Below are positions 42,996-53,500 of a stretch of 64,000 nt of DNA, piece by piece. The translations under genes were made by a program, and so were the position numbers. The notes below the pieces were generated by a model. The model was not told the DNA's origin. It worked only from the letters and a program-made list of their open reading frames with translations, and did no database searches. Location of the stretch: the NCBI GenBank assembly GCA_017303475.1, contig JAFLBO010000001.1, positions 248,001 through 312,000 of the forward strand. Reading direction: 5' to 3'. Within the stretch, counting starts at the first letter, position 1; every line of letters starts with the position of its first letter. The stretch is from Chitinophagales bacterium (lineage in GTDB: Bacteria; Bacteroidota; Bacteroidia; Chitinophagales; Saprospiraceae).

Positions 42996-43352
42996 TTACT
43001 GGTCCTTTGGTATGATTTCCGTTTGTTGGCCAAAATAATGGGCAAACTTGGCAATGTCTTCCGCCAATTCTTTGTTTTGAGTCGCTTTCAGATAGGTCTG
43101 ACTGAGCGAACGCAGTGTTTGATACATAAACCTGTCCATTTCCAGTACCTGCATTTCTTTTGTCCAAAGATCAATCCGTAACGTATCCCGGTGTTCTTTG
43201 TCGAACAATGCCACTGCCATGGCTTTACACTCCTCCAATATGCCGTTATTACGGTCGCTGGCGCCCCATTCAATTTTAATCGGAACATGCTCAGCATTTA
43301 AACCAACCCTCAGGGTGATGTCGCTGGATTTTACTACTTCGTTTGGGTCCAT
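42996..43352 (-). CDS. gldC: Gliding motility protein GldC
   Basis: A 118-residue soluble protein that follows GldC along its length: SDITLRVGLNAEHVPIKIEW, ECKAMAVALFDKEHRDTLRIDLWTKEMQVLEMDRFMYQTL, and AKFAHYFGQQTEI. GldC is found next to GldB in gliding flavobacteria and supports gliding and type IX secretion, though GldC itself is not essential in Flavobacterium johnsoniae; no gldB is in this window. It has its own promoter with TACCTTTG 20 bases upstream. It fits the type IX substrates encoded at 29559 and 30879. Confidence 0.88.
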   Translation of the reverse strand: MDPNEVVKSSDITLRVGLNAEHVPIKIEWGASDRNNGILEECKAMAVALFDKEHRDTLRIDLWTKEMQVLEMDRFMYQTLRSLSQTYLKATQNKELAEDIAKFAHYFGQQTEIIPKDQ

Positions 43353-43371
43353 TGTAAATATATTTGAGCCG

Positions 43372-43379
43372 CAAAGGTA
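43372..43379 (-). promoter_or_regulatory. -7 promoter element of gldC
   Basis: TACCTTTG on the minus strand is the optimal Bacteroidota -7 box, 19 bases before the gldC ATG. Confidence 0.55.
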
Positions 43380-43430
43380 GAAAAAGGCTTTGCCTTAAAC
43401 CGTTTCGTTTTCAGTTGTTTTCCAAGATTT

Positions 43431-46091
43431 ATGGTCATTCATTTAGGGTATCAGTTCGATTCCATTGTTTATACCAGGCAGTCGCACAGGGAGGCGGAAT
43501 GGTTTCTTGGCCCTGTCAAGTGCCTTCAGTGGCTGGAAGGGCAGCTTGGTCTGAAAGGCTACAGAAATAATACTACCTATCTGCGTATTGAGCTTTACAG
43601 GCAGGCGCTGGCACAATATCTCACTGAAAATCAAGCTTTTTATCAGACTTCTTTCGAAGCAGACCGCTTTGCCACAGCAGAAGTGTTGCTGCAATGGCGA
43701 GATGAACTATTACTTGCTGGCTGGAATTTCCAGCAAAAGCCCGGTATGCCACCGCGTTTAGAAGTCCTGGCAGGTGTGGAGACTATTTTTGCCCATAAAC
43801 TGTCAGATCCATCCTTACAGGAAGAGGCCGCAGGTTTCGCTGATCGCTTCGCTCAGGTGTTAAGATGTCTGGAAACCTTGCAGGCGCCTGTTGATAAAGT
43901 AGTGCTTTATGAACCCCTGGCATTGCAGATGCCAGTGATACAACGATTTATAGCCCAGGTAAAAAGTTGGAATGTTCCCATCGTAGAGGAAGTTTTCAGC
44001 AGCCATGCTTCGCCAGATTCGCCATTGGGCCGCTGGATGAAAGGGTCGGGTAGGGGAGCCGGCCGACTTGCAATCCTTAAAGCGAGGCGAGATTCAGATG
44101 CAGCTGTGTTTTTGGCACAAATGCTGCGTGAAAACCCCGCTTATCGTCCAGATTTTCTGGTTCCGGAGATGAACCTGTTGCTGGAACAAAACCTGCTGCA
44201 GGAAGGATTTGCACCCATGGGCATTTTATCTGCTTCACTGGCTCGTCCGTCCTTGCAGGTTCTCAAACTGGCGCCGGCGTTTTTGTGGGAACCGGTAGAT
44301 GTGTTCAAATTTATGGAATTCCTTACGCTGCCGGTTAAACCACTGGATTCCGGTTTGGCTTTGGAAATTGGCCGGGTACTGGCTGAAAAGCCTGGCCTGT
44401 TTAGCGATACCTGGTTTGCAGCGGCATTTGGCTACCTGGAACAGGCAGAAATCCCGGAAGAAGCGCGTGACCAGTACACGTTTTGGTTTGATCGGAAACG
44501 GTATCCCATGGATGGCACAGCGCCTAAAAAAGATGCAGAAGGACTCTATGCTTACCTTCAGCAATGGGCACACCGCTATTTCGATGCCACAGGCAGTACC
44601 AATACTTCACTTCTGGTGTTGGCCGAACAAGCCCGCAGGATCCGGGAATTATTGGAAACTCTTCCGGAGCAACGGATTAGCTATTTGGAATTGGAGCGTA
44701 TTGTTCGTACCATTTACGAACCATCGCCCATGCAACTGGCCACGCCTGAACCTGACAGCCTGAGTTTTTTCCATCAACCAGGCGCTATGGCGGCCCATAC
44801 AGATCATCTTGTGTGGTGGAATTGCATTTATGATACAGCAACTCCACAGCCAGATAAATGGCAGAAAACGGAGCGTCAATTCCTGGAAGATGCACAAGTG
44901 ATGCTTGAAACACCACGGCAAATAAGTCAAAGACAGCAGCTCAATCAACTGCGCCCGTTGGTTCAAACCACCGAGAGTCTGATGCTTGTGATTCCAGAGC
45001 AGGTTGATGGCGCAGAAACAGTTTCTCCTTTGCTTTGGAGCGATTTGGAAGCCTTTTTTGGTCCGGAATTACATGAATTTGTATACGATATCAGCTTGAG
45101 CCGGGATCGTGAGCGATTGTCGGCATGGCTGGTTCCTCCTGGTCAGCAGTCAGTAGCATTGCGCACTGCGCTTCGCCCCAGGCCCCAAATCCGGATTGCA
45201 CATCCGGAACTGGCCATGGATTCGGAGTATGAAACGCCTACCAACCTGGAAAGTCTGTTTTATTACCCCCATCGCTGGTTTTTCCGTCACAAACTACGGC
45301 TTTACCGTTCCAGTTTACTGAGTGTAACCGGAGATAATACGCTGCTGGGTAGTTTGGCGCACCGCTTTTTTGAAAATCTGTTGAAACAGGATATCAGTAG
45401 AATTGGTCAAAAAGCTATCCAGGAATGGGTGCAGCAGGAAGCGCAGGTGTTGTTGCCTAAGGAAGGCGCTACATTGCTTTTGTATGGCAGAGAGCCCGAA
45501 CGATTGGCTTTTTTGCAAAAAGTATCCAATGCTGCCTGGAATCTGGTATCCATGATCCGGGAAAATGGCTGGCAGGTGGAGGGCACAGAAGTGCCTTTGT
45601 CTGGTCAGTTTTTGAATATTCCCATCCAAGGCAAGGCCGATCTGGTATTGAGCCGGGGAGAGGAAAAAGTGATTGTTGACCTTAAATGGTCAGGTGCGCG
45701 CAGGCGAAAGGAGCTAATCCAGAATGAAGAAGATTTGCAGTTGATGCTGTATGCCAGGATGTTGCCTCCACCTGAAGAATGGCCGCATACAGCCTATTAT
45801 ATTTTAGAGGAAGGAAAAATGATTGCCCGGAATAACCAGGCCTTTAAGGATGCTATAGTAGCTGGAAAGCCGGATACAGACCATCAGGCAGTAGCAAGTG
45901 CAGTTTTGGAAAAAATGGAAAAAACATATGCCTGGCGTTTGGCGCAATTAAAACAAGGATTGCTGGAAATCAGAACTGCCCGAACAGCGCAGGAATTGGA
46001 GGCTATGTACGAAGGACAACTTTTTGAGTTGCTGGAAATGAAGCAGGATGATGCTCCATGGGACGACTATAGCACCTTACTTGGCGCTTGA
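43431..46091 (+). CDS. AddB-like PD-(D/E)XK nuclease without helicase motifs
   Basis: An 886-residue protein. The C-terminal third is a RecB/AddB-family nuclease: histidine motif GSLAHRFFE (near residue 640), D737 in GKADLVL, D750-L-K752 in VIVDLKW, and the QxxxY motif Q770...Y774. The Fe-S cysteines of AddB are missing; the place of the first Cys reads LFYYPHRWFFRH. The N-terminal 600 residues resemble a decayed UvrD-like helicase layout (LQVLKLAPAFLWEPVDVFKFMEFLTLP), but no Walker A motif is visible. In Bacteroidota a UvrD/AddA-like partner often lies beside it; none is here. A role in double-strand break repair is inferred. It is followed by plsC after 25 bases. Confidence 0.82.
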   Translation: MVIHLGYQFDSIVYTRQSHREAEWFLGPVKCLQWLEGQLGLKGYRNNTTYLRIELYRQALAQYLTENQAFYQTSFEADRFATAEVLLQWRDELLLAGWNFQQKPGMPPRLEVLAGVETIFAHKLSDPSLQEEAAGFADRFAQVLRCLETLQAPVDKVVLYEPLALQMPVIQRFIAQVKSWNVPIVEEVFSSHASPDSPLGRWMKGSGRGAGRLAILKARRDSDAAVFLAQMLRENPAYRPDFLVPEMNLLLEQNLLQEGFAPMGILSASLARPSLQVLKLAPAFLWEPVDVFKFMEFLTLPVKPLDSGLALEIGRVLAEKPGLFSDTWFAAAFGYLEQAEIPEEARDQYTFWFDRKRYPMDGTAPKKDAEGLYAYLQQWAHRYFDATGSTNTSLLVLAEQARRIRELLETLPEQRISYLELERIVRTIYEPSPMQLATPEPDSLSFFHQPGAMAAHTDHLVWWNCIYDTATPQPDKWQKTERQFLEDAQVMLETPRQISQRQQLNQLRPLVQTTESLMLVIPEQVDGAETVSPLLWSDLEAFFGPELHEFVYDISLSRDRERLSAWLVPPGQQSVALRTALRPRPQIRIAHPELAMDSEYETPTNLESLFYYPHRWFFRHKLRLYRSSLLSVTGDNTLLGSLAHRFFENLLKQDISRIGQKAIQEWVQQEAQVLLPKEGATLLLYGREPERLAFLQKVSNAAWNLVSMIRENGWQVEGTEVPLSGQFLNIPIQGKADLVLSRGEEKVIVDLKWSGARRRKELIQNEEDLQLMLYARMLPPPEEWPHTAYYILEEGKMIARNNQAFKDAIVAGKPDTDHQAVASAVLEKMEKTYAWRLAQLKQGLLEIRTARTAQELEAMYEGQLFELLEMKQDDAPWDDYSTLLGA

Positions 46092-46116
46092 CGGAAGAAC
46101 TTGCTACCTTCGCGCC

Positions 46117-46836
46117 ATGGCAAGATTATGGGCTATTTTCGCCGTAGCGGTTTTTTTGTTGCTGATGACCATCAGCTTACCCATTGTTGGGTTGAATATG
46201 ATCATTACTCCGGGCCAACGGGCTTTGCGGAGCAATATATATTACCTCCATCACATTTTTACGCCGCTTTTTTTAATGCTGGTGGGTATCCGACTCAAGG
46301 TAGAAGGCAAGGAATTGCTTGATCCCAAACGCAGTTATGTGATTGTAGGAAATCATAAATCCGCCCTGGATTTTATCATCAATGCACATGCGTTCCCCGG
46401 GGTATTTCGTTTTTTGGCCAAACAGGAATTACAAAAGATCCCTGTTTTTGGATTCATTGTGCGCAAAATGTGCCTTACCGTTGATCGAAGTAGCGCCATG
46501 AGCAGGGCCAGAAGTGTGGTGGCCCTGAAACAACAGCTGGCAGAGGGCTGGAGCATTTTTATTTATCCGGAAGGCAGTCGTAATGTAGGCGAGGGCTCTT
46601 TAGGTCACTTTTATGATGGTGCGTTCCGGATCGCCGTGCAAACTGGTGCGCCATTGGCTATTCAAACCATTCTGAACATTGATCATATTACTGCCGGGGG
46701 CAGAGGTTTGCGTCCGGGGGTAGTGTGCATTGCCTGGGAAGTACCCATAGAAACCTCTAATATGGGTACAGAGGATATTATTCCGCTTAAAGAACGCACG
46801 GAGCAGCTAATGCTCCAGCGACTCCAGCCTGGTTAA
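46117..46836 (+). CDS. plsC: 1-acyl-sn-glycerol-3-phosphate acyltransferase
   Basis: A 239-residue membrane-bound PlsC-family enzyme. An N-terminal membrane segment (residues 3-28) is followed by the catalytic NHKSALDF (NHxxxxD) near residue 78, and the substrate motif YPEGSRN near residue 154. It acylates lysophosphatidate to phosphatidate in phospholipid synthesis. I choose MARLWAIFAV as start because the longer frame from 46048 overlaps the nuclease gene and lacks family similarity. TACCTTCG, one mismatch from the -7 box, lies just before the ATG, so it may also have its own promoter. Confidence 0.92.
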   Translation: MARLWAIFAVAVFLLLMTISLPIVGLNMIITPGQRALRSNIYYLHHIFTPLFLMLVGIRLKVEGKELLDPKRSYVIVGNHKSALDFIINAHAFPGVFRFLAKQELQKIPVFGFIVRKMCLTVDRSSAMSRARSVVALKQQLAEGWSIFIYPEGSRNVGEGSLGHFYDGAFRIAVQTGAPLAIQTILNIDHITAGGRGLRPGVVCIAWEVPIETSNMGTEDIIPLKERTEQLMLQRLQPG

Positions 46837-46843
46837 ACAATCA

Positions 46844-48253
46844 TTATTTATTGGTTAGAACAATGTACTCCCAAGGCTTCAGATTTAACTGCATGTCTTT
46901 GGTGAGTTGCACCGTACTTGCCTCAAACACACTGAGGTAAACACCTGCTACCACGGCACCATCCGGCTTAAGCGTTACACTACAGGCTTTAGGACTCAAA
47001 TTGCTAATTACCACTAGTCTGTCTCCATCTTTTTCCCGGGTGAATGCATAGACTTCTTTTGGGTGGTCTGTTTCTATTTTTTGCAATTTACCGCCATGTT
47101 TGCCATTCCAAAGTGCCCGGTTATTGTGCTTTAAATCACATAATTTTTGGAAAAATGACGTTTTTTCATAGGATTTCCATTGAATGGGATCCTTTTTGAA
47201 AAAGGCAAGGCGTTGAGAAAGTCCGTCTTCCTGACCGCAGTAAATCATGGGAGCGCCCTGCCAGGTGAAGGCTAGTACATTAAATACATCAGCGGCAGCG
47301 CCATACAATTCTGTTTCAGTACCATTCCAGGAGTTTTCGTCGTGGTTTTGGGTGAAATACAGCTGGTTGTAGCCAGCAGGATAAAAGTTGTCCAGAAAAC
47401 GAATCAGGGTATCGAGTGATTGAGCATTTTGTTTGCCCTGGGCAATATCCTTCGTAACATCTTTCCACTTCCAACCATAATTGGCATTGAAGCAGGAATT
47501 AAAATGCCCGGGTTCATCCTGCCATTCCGACAACATATACACTTGTTTTATGGAGTCCAGTGCTGGTCTTGCTTCTGCCCAGAAATCATTTGGAACCAGG
47601 CCAGCCATATCCACCCGAAAACCATCAATATCGGCTTGTTTAATCCAGTACTGCATAGCTGCGATCATAGCTTTTCGAGTGGCCGGATTGTTGTAATCCA
47701 GATCGCAAACATCACTCCAGTCATCTATAGGCTCACCGCGCTCATTGAGCGGCACAGTAAAATCTCCCTTGTACTTGGTGAAGTATTCGGGGTGAGTTTT
47801 CTTCCATTCAGAATCCCAAGAGGTATGATTGGGCACCCAATCCAGGATCACTTTAAGGCCGAGTGCATGGGCTTCTGAAACCAGACTTTTAAAATCAGCC
47901 TCAGTGCCCAAATCAGGGTTTACAGCGTAATAATCCTTAACTGAATATGGACTGCCTTCGTCGCCCGGTTGCTGTTTCCTTCGTTCTATCCCAATGGGAT
48001 GGATAGGCATGATCCACAGCACATCAATTCCAAGGTCTTTCAACCTGGGCAATTGGGCCCTTACGCCAGCAAAATTGCCTGATGCAGAAAACTGGCGCAC
48101 ATTGCATTCATACAATACAGCGCTTCGGGACCATTCCGGTTCCGGAGCCAGACTGGTTTTGGCAGTCGGGTTTTGCTCCACGTTGGTTGACGGTTGGTTT
48201 TGACAGCCGATCCAGCATAGGACGGCTACCATTGGGAAAAATATTTTATTCAT
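46844..48253 (-). CDS. GH13 alpha-amylase family lipoprotein
   Basis: A 469-residue lipoprotein with lipobox ending at C17 (CWIGC). The GH13 barrel motifs are in order: DWVPNHTS (region I), DGFRVDMAG with the nucleophile aspartate (region II), MLSEWQDE with the acid/base glutamate (region III) and FTQNHDENS (region IV). The C-terminal beta domain (KACSVTLKPDGAVVAGVYLSVF) is present. It should hydrolyse alpha-1,4-glucans at the cell envelope, probably of the periplasmic or surface neopullulanase-like group. The gene starts 12 bases after the TerC-family stop, so cotranscription is likely. No SusCD pair is adjacent. Confidence 0.92.
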   Translation of the reverse strand: MNKIFFPMVAVLCWIGCQNQPSTNVEQNPTAKTSLAPEPEWSRSAVLYECNVRQFSASGNFAGVRAQLPRLKDLGIDVLWIMPIHPIGIERRKQQPGDEGSPYSVKDYYAVNPDLGTEADFKSLVSEAHALGLKVILDWVPNHTSWDSEWKKTHPEYFTKYKGDFTVPLNERGEPIDDWSDVCDLDYNNPATRKAMIAAMQYWIKQADIDGFRVDMAGLVPNDFWAEARPALDSIKQVYMLSEWQDEPGHFNSCFNANYGWKWKDVTKDIAQGKQNAQSLDTLIRFLDNFYPAGYNQLYFTQNHDENSWNGTETELYGAAADVFNVLAFTWQGAPMIYCGQEDGLSQRLAFFKKDPIQWKSYEKTSFFQKLCDLKHNNRALWNGKHGGKLQKIETDHPKEVYAFTREKDGDRLVVISNLSPKACSVTLKPDGAVVAGVYLSVFEASTVQLTKDMQLNLKPWEYIVLTNK

Positions 48254-48265
48254 AGGAGTTGCAAA

Positions 48266-49123
48266 TCAACCTTTGCCGTTTTGCTGTTCTTCATTGTCGA
48301 GCAGATTCTCGTCCAGAAGCCCCCGTTTTTTAGCTGTTTCGGCATATCCATGCAATTGAATGGGTTTTTGCGCCTTTCGCATCCGAATGTTTAGTATTTC
48401 GACAAACAGAGAGAAGAAAATCGCAAAATAGAGGTAGCCTTTTGGCACAGCGCCTTCGATGAAGTGGCCAAGATGTGCTGCTTCAGCAATCAGTGAAAAG
48501 CCAATCAGAATCAGGAACGACAAGCCCAGCATTTGTACCGTTGGGTGGTCATTGACAAATTTGCTAACCGGTCCGGAAAATATCATCATAACCACAACAG
48601 AGGCAATAATCGCCAGGATCATCACTACCAGATCATTGGCAATACCTACGGCGGTCAGAATGGAATCGAAGGAAAAAACGACGTTAATCAGGGCAATTTG
48701 CATGATTACAGCATTCAAAGCAGACTTACCCTTTCCCACCTTGGGGTCGTCAGATTCTTCCGGGCCTTCCAGTTTGTGGTGAATTTCATTGGTAGCTTTG
48801 TAAAGCAGGAAAATACCACCCAATAAAAGAATGATCCCTTGTCCGGTTAATCCACCATGTAATCCCAGAAAGTCAATATGAAAAAGTTCCTGATTCATGC
48901 CCATAATCCAGGTGATACCGAATAACAGGATGATACGGAGGCCCATGGCTAGTATCAGACCAATATTTCTGGCTTTAGGCTGTTGCTCTACAGGGAGCTT
49001 GGCTGAAACAATGCTCAGGAAAATGATGTTATCCACCCCGAGTACAATCTCCAGGAAAGTAAGCGTAAGTAAACTGATCCAAACTTCACCGGATGAAAAA
49101 TCGGGCATTGCTAAGAGAAACAT
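48266..49123 (-). CDS. TerC-family integral membrane protein
   Basis: A polytopic protein of 285 residues from the start MFLLAMPDFSSG; ATGs at 49162 and 49108 are other options. About seven to eight hydrophobic segments are seen. The family's acidic membrane motifs are present: FLEIVLGVDNIIFLSIV and NVVFSFDSILTAVG, with the paired aspartates known to be needed for metal transport. Relatives in other bacteria export Mn(II) during metallation of secreted proteins. No tellurite-resistance neighbours exist, so the name TerC reflects family only. The alpha-amylase gene follows after 12 bases. Confidence 0.88.
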   Translation of the reverse strand: MFLLAMPDFSSGEVWISLLTLTFLEIVLGVDNIIFLSIVSAKLPVEQQPKARNIGLILAMGLRIILLFGITWIMGMNQELFHIDFLGLHGGLTGQGIILLLGGIFLLYKATNEIHHKLEGPEESDDPKVGKGKSALNAVIMQIALINVVFSFDSILTAVGIANDLVVMILAIIASVVVMMIFSGPVSKFVNDHPTVQMLGLSFLILIGFSLIAEAAHLGHFIEGAVPKGYLYFAIFFSLFVEILNIRMRKAQKPIQLHGYAETAKKRGLLDENLLDNEEQQNGKG

Positions 49124-49248
49124 GTGCAGAAAAGGACTTGATAAGGTTGTTTTAGGGGGCAAGGATACGACGATTGTTCGATTCGTTCGCCAGCCGACAT
49201 TTTATGAACATCATTTTGTCTGTTTCTGTTTTAGAATGCCAGCGTAAA

Positions 49249-49256
49249 TACCTTTG
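49249..49256 (+). promoter_or_regulatory. -7 promoter element of the Omp28-family gene
   Basis: TACCTTTG is a consensus Bacteroidota -7 box and ends 27 bases before the ATG at 49284. The upstream in-frame ATG at 49254 overlaps the box, so it cannot be the start. Confidence 0.6.
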
Positions 49257-49283
49257 TATGATTCATTTAAAAACTACACTTTC

Positions 49284-50282
49284 ATGAAAAAAATCCTCGT
49301 TTTTGCTCTGCTGTTTGCTGCTGTTTCAGTTGCTTCCGGGCAAGTAACCGCCAAAAAGTACCTGCTGATTGAACATTTCACCAATACAAAATGCAGTGTT
49401 TGCGGCAGTAAAAATCCGGCCTTTTACAACCTGATTAACCAGGCTCAGTATGCAGACGACGTACATCATGTGTCTGTTCACCCGATGTTCCCTTACCCAT
49501 CATGCGCATTGTACCAGGCAAATACAACAGAAAATTCAGCCTGGACCGGCTTGTATCCCATATCCGGTACGCCGAGCATAGTATTAAATGGTACAGTGCA
49601 AAGTCCTTCTACACCTTTGCTCTCTGAGTCAAAACTGCAAACCTATCTGAACCAAACCAGTCCGTTACACCTCAAAGTAACAGAAACCGGGCCTGACAAT
49701 GCCAGACAGGTGAAAGTAAGGGTGAAAGCACTTGGTGATCTCCCAACCGGTAATTACAAGTTGTTTGTGGCTATTGTTGAGAAAAAAGTAAATCTGGCGG
49801 GCGGAAATGGAGAAACCGTACACCACAATGTGTTCAGAAAAATGTTGACAGCTGTTCAGGGCAATGATTTTACTGTTCCTGCTATTGGTCAAACAGCGGA
49901 TTACGACTTCAACTACAGCGTTGCCGGAACCTGGGACCCCAACGAAGTATACGTTTTGGCTTTCATCAAAGAAGTTGACACTAAAACGGTTGTAAACAGT
50001 GGAACCAGGTTTGATCCGGTTTTAACAGACGTACAAGAGTCTGTAACCACTCCAATCACGCTGTTCCCCAATCCGGTAGCAGATTTCACCTCATTGGACT
50101 TGTCGTTTGATCGGGTTCAGACCCTGGAGTTATTTGCTTTGAATGGCAAGAAAATAACCACTGAATTTCAAACTCAGGGTAGCCTGGTAAATATTTCCAC
50201 GGCTACATTGCCAGCTGGTGTTTATCTGGTGAAGATAACCGGCGATAACGGGGTATACATTGGGAAATTTGTAAAGCAGTAG
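49284..50282 (+). CDS. Omp28-family thioredoxin-like protein with type IX sorting domain
   Basis: A 332-residue exported protein, signal peptide ending ASGQ. The N-terminal module has the Omp28-type EHFTNTKCSVCGSKNP, a thioredoxin-like fold with a CxxC pair, then a beta-sandwich (residues 125-240, LHLKVTETGPDNARQVKVRV). The last 75 residues (ITLFPNPVADFTSLDLSF ... LPAGVYLVKITGDNGVYIGKFVKQ) are a Por-type type IX sorting domain. Its role outside the cell is unknown; redox activity of the CxxC is possible. The gene ends at the AAATGACC repeat element that separates it from the convergent coiled-coil gene. Confidence 0.9.
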   Translation: MKKILVFALLFAAVSVASGQVTAKKYLLIEHFTNTKCSVCGSKNPAFYNLINQAQYADDVHHVSVHPMFPYPSCALYQANTTENSAWTGLYPISGTPSIVLNGTVQSPSTPLLSESKLQTYLNQTSPLHLKVTETGPDNARQVKVRVKALGDLPTGNYKLFVAIVEKKVNLAGGNGETVHHNVFRKMLTAVQGNDFTVPAIGQTADYDFNYSVAGTWDPNEVYVLAFIKEVDTKTVVNSGTRFDPVLTDVQESVTTPITLFPNPVADFTSLDLSFDRVQTLELFALNGKKITTEFQTQGSLVNISTATLPAGVYLVKITGDNGVYIGKFVKQ

Positions 50283-50298
50283 AGGGTAGGGTATTTTA

Positions 50299-50545
50299 AA
50301 GGTCATTTAGGAGTCATTTTAGGGTCATTTAGGGGTCATTTGGATGGTCATTTAGGGGTCATTTGGGATTGAATCGTAGGGCGAAAGTTAACAAAAAAGG
50401 TCATTTAGAGGCTTCCAACAATTCACATAGTATCGTGCAGAGTGAATTGCCTAGTAACCTCCAAATGACCTTAAATGACCTTAAATGACCTTAAATGACC
50501 TTAAATGACCTTTAAATGCCCCCTAAATGACTATCCAAATGACCC
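50299..50545. repeat. Inverted array of AAATGACC units at a convergent junction (element A)
   Basis: About seven GGTCATTT units (50301-50408) face about seven AAATGACC units (50461-50543). The right arm contains a regular 10-bp tandem (AAATGACCTT, five copies). The centre holds a perfect inner inverted repeat CAATTCAC / GTGAATTG (50419-50426 and 50442-50449). The whole stretch could fold as one long stem. No coding sequence is supported here. Confidence 0.85.
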
Positions 50546-50556
50546 TTAACTGCCCC

Positions 50557-53500
50557 CTAATTCTTCTTCTTCATCTTCTCCGCTTCTTCTTTCAGTTTGG
50601 CCAGTTCTTCTGTTGCTTTTTTAATTTCCTCTTGCAGTTGAGTCAATTTTTGTTGTTCAAGTTGCTGTTGTTGACGAGCGGCTTCAGCTTTTTTATTTTC
50701 CTCGCCGATGATCTGGGCCTTTTCTTCTTTGGTTTGCTCAATTTCTTTGGCAGCCTGGATTTTCAGTTCGCTAACAGCTTTTGATTCGTTTTCTCTGGTA
50801 GTTGCAATGGATGCTGCAGCTTCCTGACGGGCTTTCTGTACATTTTCAGCGCCTTCTTTTTGAGCTAATTCTATTTCTTCGCTGGACTTCTTACGAGCTT
50901 CTGCTGTTTCGGCGGCATATTGGGTGCGTTTAGCCTCAGATTCTTTTCGTGCAGTGGCTACCTCTGCAGCTGCGCGCTCCCGGGCTTCGATAACTTCTTT
51001 GCGGGCTCTTTCCTGAGCATCCGCTACCTCTTTGGCAAGTGCTGCTTTTTTATTCTCAGTATCCTGACGGGCCAGCGAAATGGCTTCAATAGCTTGTTGT
51101 TTGGCAGTGGCTACTTCCTTGGCTGCGGCTTCACGTGCTGATGCAACTGCATGTGCAGCTTCTTCCCGGGTTTTACCAATAGATTCGGCAGCCAGTTGTT
51201 TTTCTTTGGCTGCTGCTTCGCGAGCAGCCTTTACTTCCTCTGCACCTTTTTGGTTAGCCTCAGATATTTCATTGGCTGCTTTCTGACGGGCCTCTGCTAC
51301 ATCGCTGGCAAGTTTCTGGCGGATAGAAGCACTGTTTTCACGGGCCAGACGAACGCTATCTGCCTCGGCTGTTTTGACTGCGAGAATGGCTTGTGCGCTT
51401 TGTTTTTTGGCCTCCGCAACATTATTCGCTGATTCTTGCTGGGCTCTTACAGCTGCTTCGCGGGCAGCAGCAATCTCATTGGCCGCTTTTTCTTTGGCAG
51501 CTGCGATTTCAGCGGCAGCCTTTTCGCGTGAAGCAACCACTTCGGTGGCAGAAGAACTGTTGTTTTCCTGCTGCTTTTTGCGCGCCTCAGCAATGGATGC
51601 GGCAGCTTCTGCCTGGATTTGTTTGATCTTTTCGTCGGCAGACTGCTTGGAGCCTGCTACCTCGGTTGCGTATTGCTTTTGGGCTTCGCTGGCTTTTGCA
51701 TTGGCCTCCTGCACCCTGATGCGGGCCTCTTCCTGAGCCTTAGCAACTTCCTGGGCGCTACGCTCGCGGGCGCGCTGTACTTCGGCTGCAGATTCTTGCA
51801 AAACCTTAGCCTGTTGTTCCTTTGCCGCAGCAATAGATTTGGCCAATTCAGCCTGGATACGGGCAATTTCTTCTTCTGCTTTTTTCTTGGAAGCGGCTAC
51901 TTCTATGGCTATGCTATCCCGCTGACTTTTGGATCTTGCCTGTGCATCAGCAATGGCTTTAGTTGATTCTGCCTGTACCTGCTGTACTGATTGAGATGCT
52001 TTTTGTTTGCTTTCCACTACCTGTTTGGCAATTTCAGCTTTTTCTTCGTTGGCAATTTGTTGCTGCTTGGCTACTTCCTCACGGATACGGCCAATTTCTT
52101 CGCTGGCGCGTTTTTTGGATTCCGCAACTTCTGTAGCAGATTGTTCTTTTTGTTTGGCTACACTCTCCCTTAGATCAGCGAGTTCGTTGGCAGAGTTTTG
52201 CTGCACCAAAGATTTTTCTTCAGCGGCTTTTCTGCGACTTTCGGCCAGTTCAGTAGCCAGTTTTTGTTTTTCCAGGACAGTGTTTTCCCTGGTTTTCAAG
52301 ATTTCATTCGCGGCTTCTTCACGAGCTTTCAGTATTTGATCAGCAGCAGTACGTTTGCCTTCAACCACATCAGCAGTGGTTTTGCTACTTTCCTGCTTAG
52401 CCAATTCCCGGGCTTCGGAAACCATTTTAGCGTTTTCTTCCCGGATACGCTTCAATTCATCATCGGCGTTGTTACGGGCAGAGGCAATTTCGTCGGCATA
52501 CTGGAGTTTGGCTTGCTCCATTTTCTGCTTAACTGCTGTAATTTCTTTGGCTGCTGCTTCCCGAGCTTTTTGAACTTCCTCGGAAGAGGTGATACGGGCT
52601 TTTTGAATTTCTTCACCGGCCTGTCTGCGTGCATCTTCCACATTAGAGTTGATTTTTACCACAGCAGAGTCGGCTTTAGCTTTGCTTTGAGAAATAGCAG
52701 CCTGAGCCTCGGCCTTTGCTTTTTCAATTTCCTGAAGGCTGGCTTTTCTGGCCTCCAACACCTCATTGGAGTATTCCAGTTTCTTAGCATTGGCGGCCTC
52801 ACGGGCGGCGGCAACTTCTTGTTGCAATTGTATCTTGATGGCATCGCCACGTTCTTTTTCCGCTTTTATATCGGCGCGGATTTTTTCCTTGGTTTTTTCC
52901 AGCTCAGAACGCAGGGCTGCCACTTCCGGATCGCCACCGGCAGTGGCAGGAGTGGCGCCGGCAGCTGGTTTAGCACCAGGCTTGGCTGGTCCGCCTGCTG
53001 TATTGGCTCCACCGGCAGGCGTAGCGGCTGGTTCTGGTTTAGACACAGATGCGCCTGGAGTATCTACTACCGACATCTTGTCCAGAATAGCATTAAAACA
53101 GGTAACCAGATTTTTAAATTCACCCTGGCGTTCAGCGTTGATGGTGAATTTGTATTTCTGACGGTCTACAAAATTGATGAAATTAATCCCGGTGATGTTG
53201 GATTCGGCCAGCCATTGAATGGCTGCCATATCCAGGCGGAGATTATTTCGGTGGGTTGGTACGGCGCCGGCGATGAGTTCATCCATGCCAGTGAATTTGT
53301 AGGCTTTTTCCTTGCCATTGGCATCCACAAAAACAACCTGGTCGTCCTGGTTGAATTCAATGCCACCCTGAGAGGTAAAGCGGGCGAAAATGCCTTTTTC
53401 ATTGGTAAAAAACTCAACAAAGTAGGTGTAACCACCACGGATTACGACACTGAGGTTAGCGGTATTCGCAATTTGAATACCCGAGATTTTTTTGTTTTCC

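Noticed and set aside
43431..46091. Nuclease as a Cas4 or defence-island gene
   Set aside because: It is 886 residues long, AddB-like throughout, lacks the Cas4 cysteines and has housekeeping neighbours.
48266..49123. Tellurite resistance operon
   Set aside because: Only the TerC-family protein is present; no terABDEZ genes adjoin it.
50299..50545. CRISPR-like appearance
   Set aside because: Units are 10-11 bp without unique spacers of constant length and in both orientations; no cas genes in the window.
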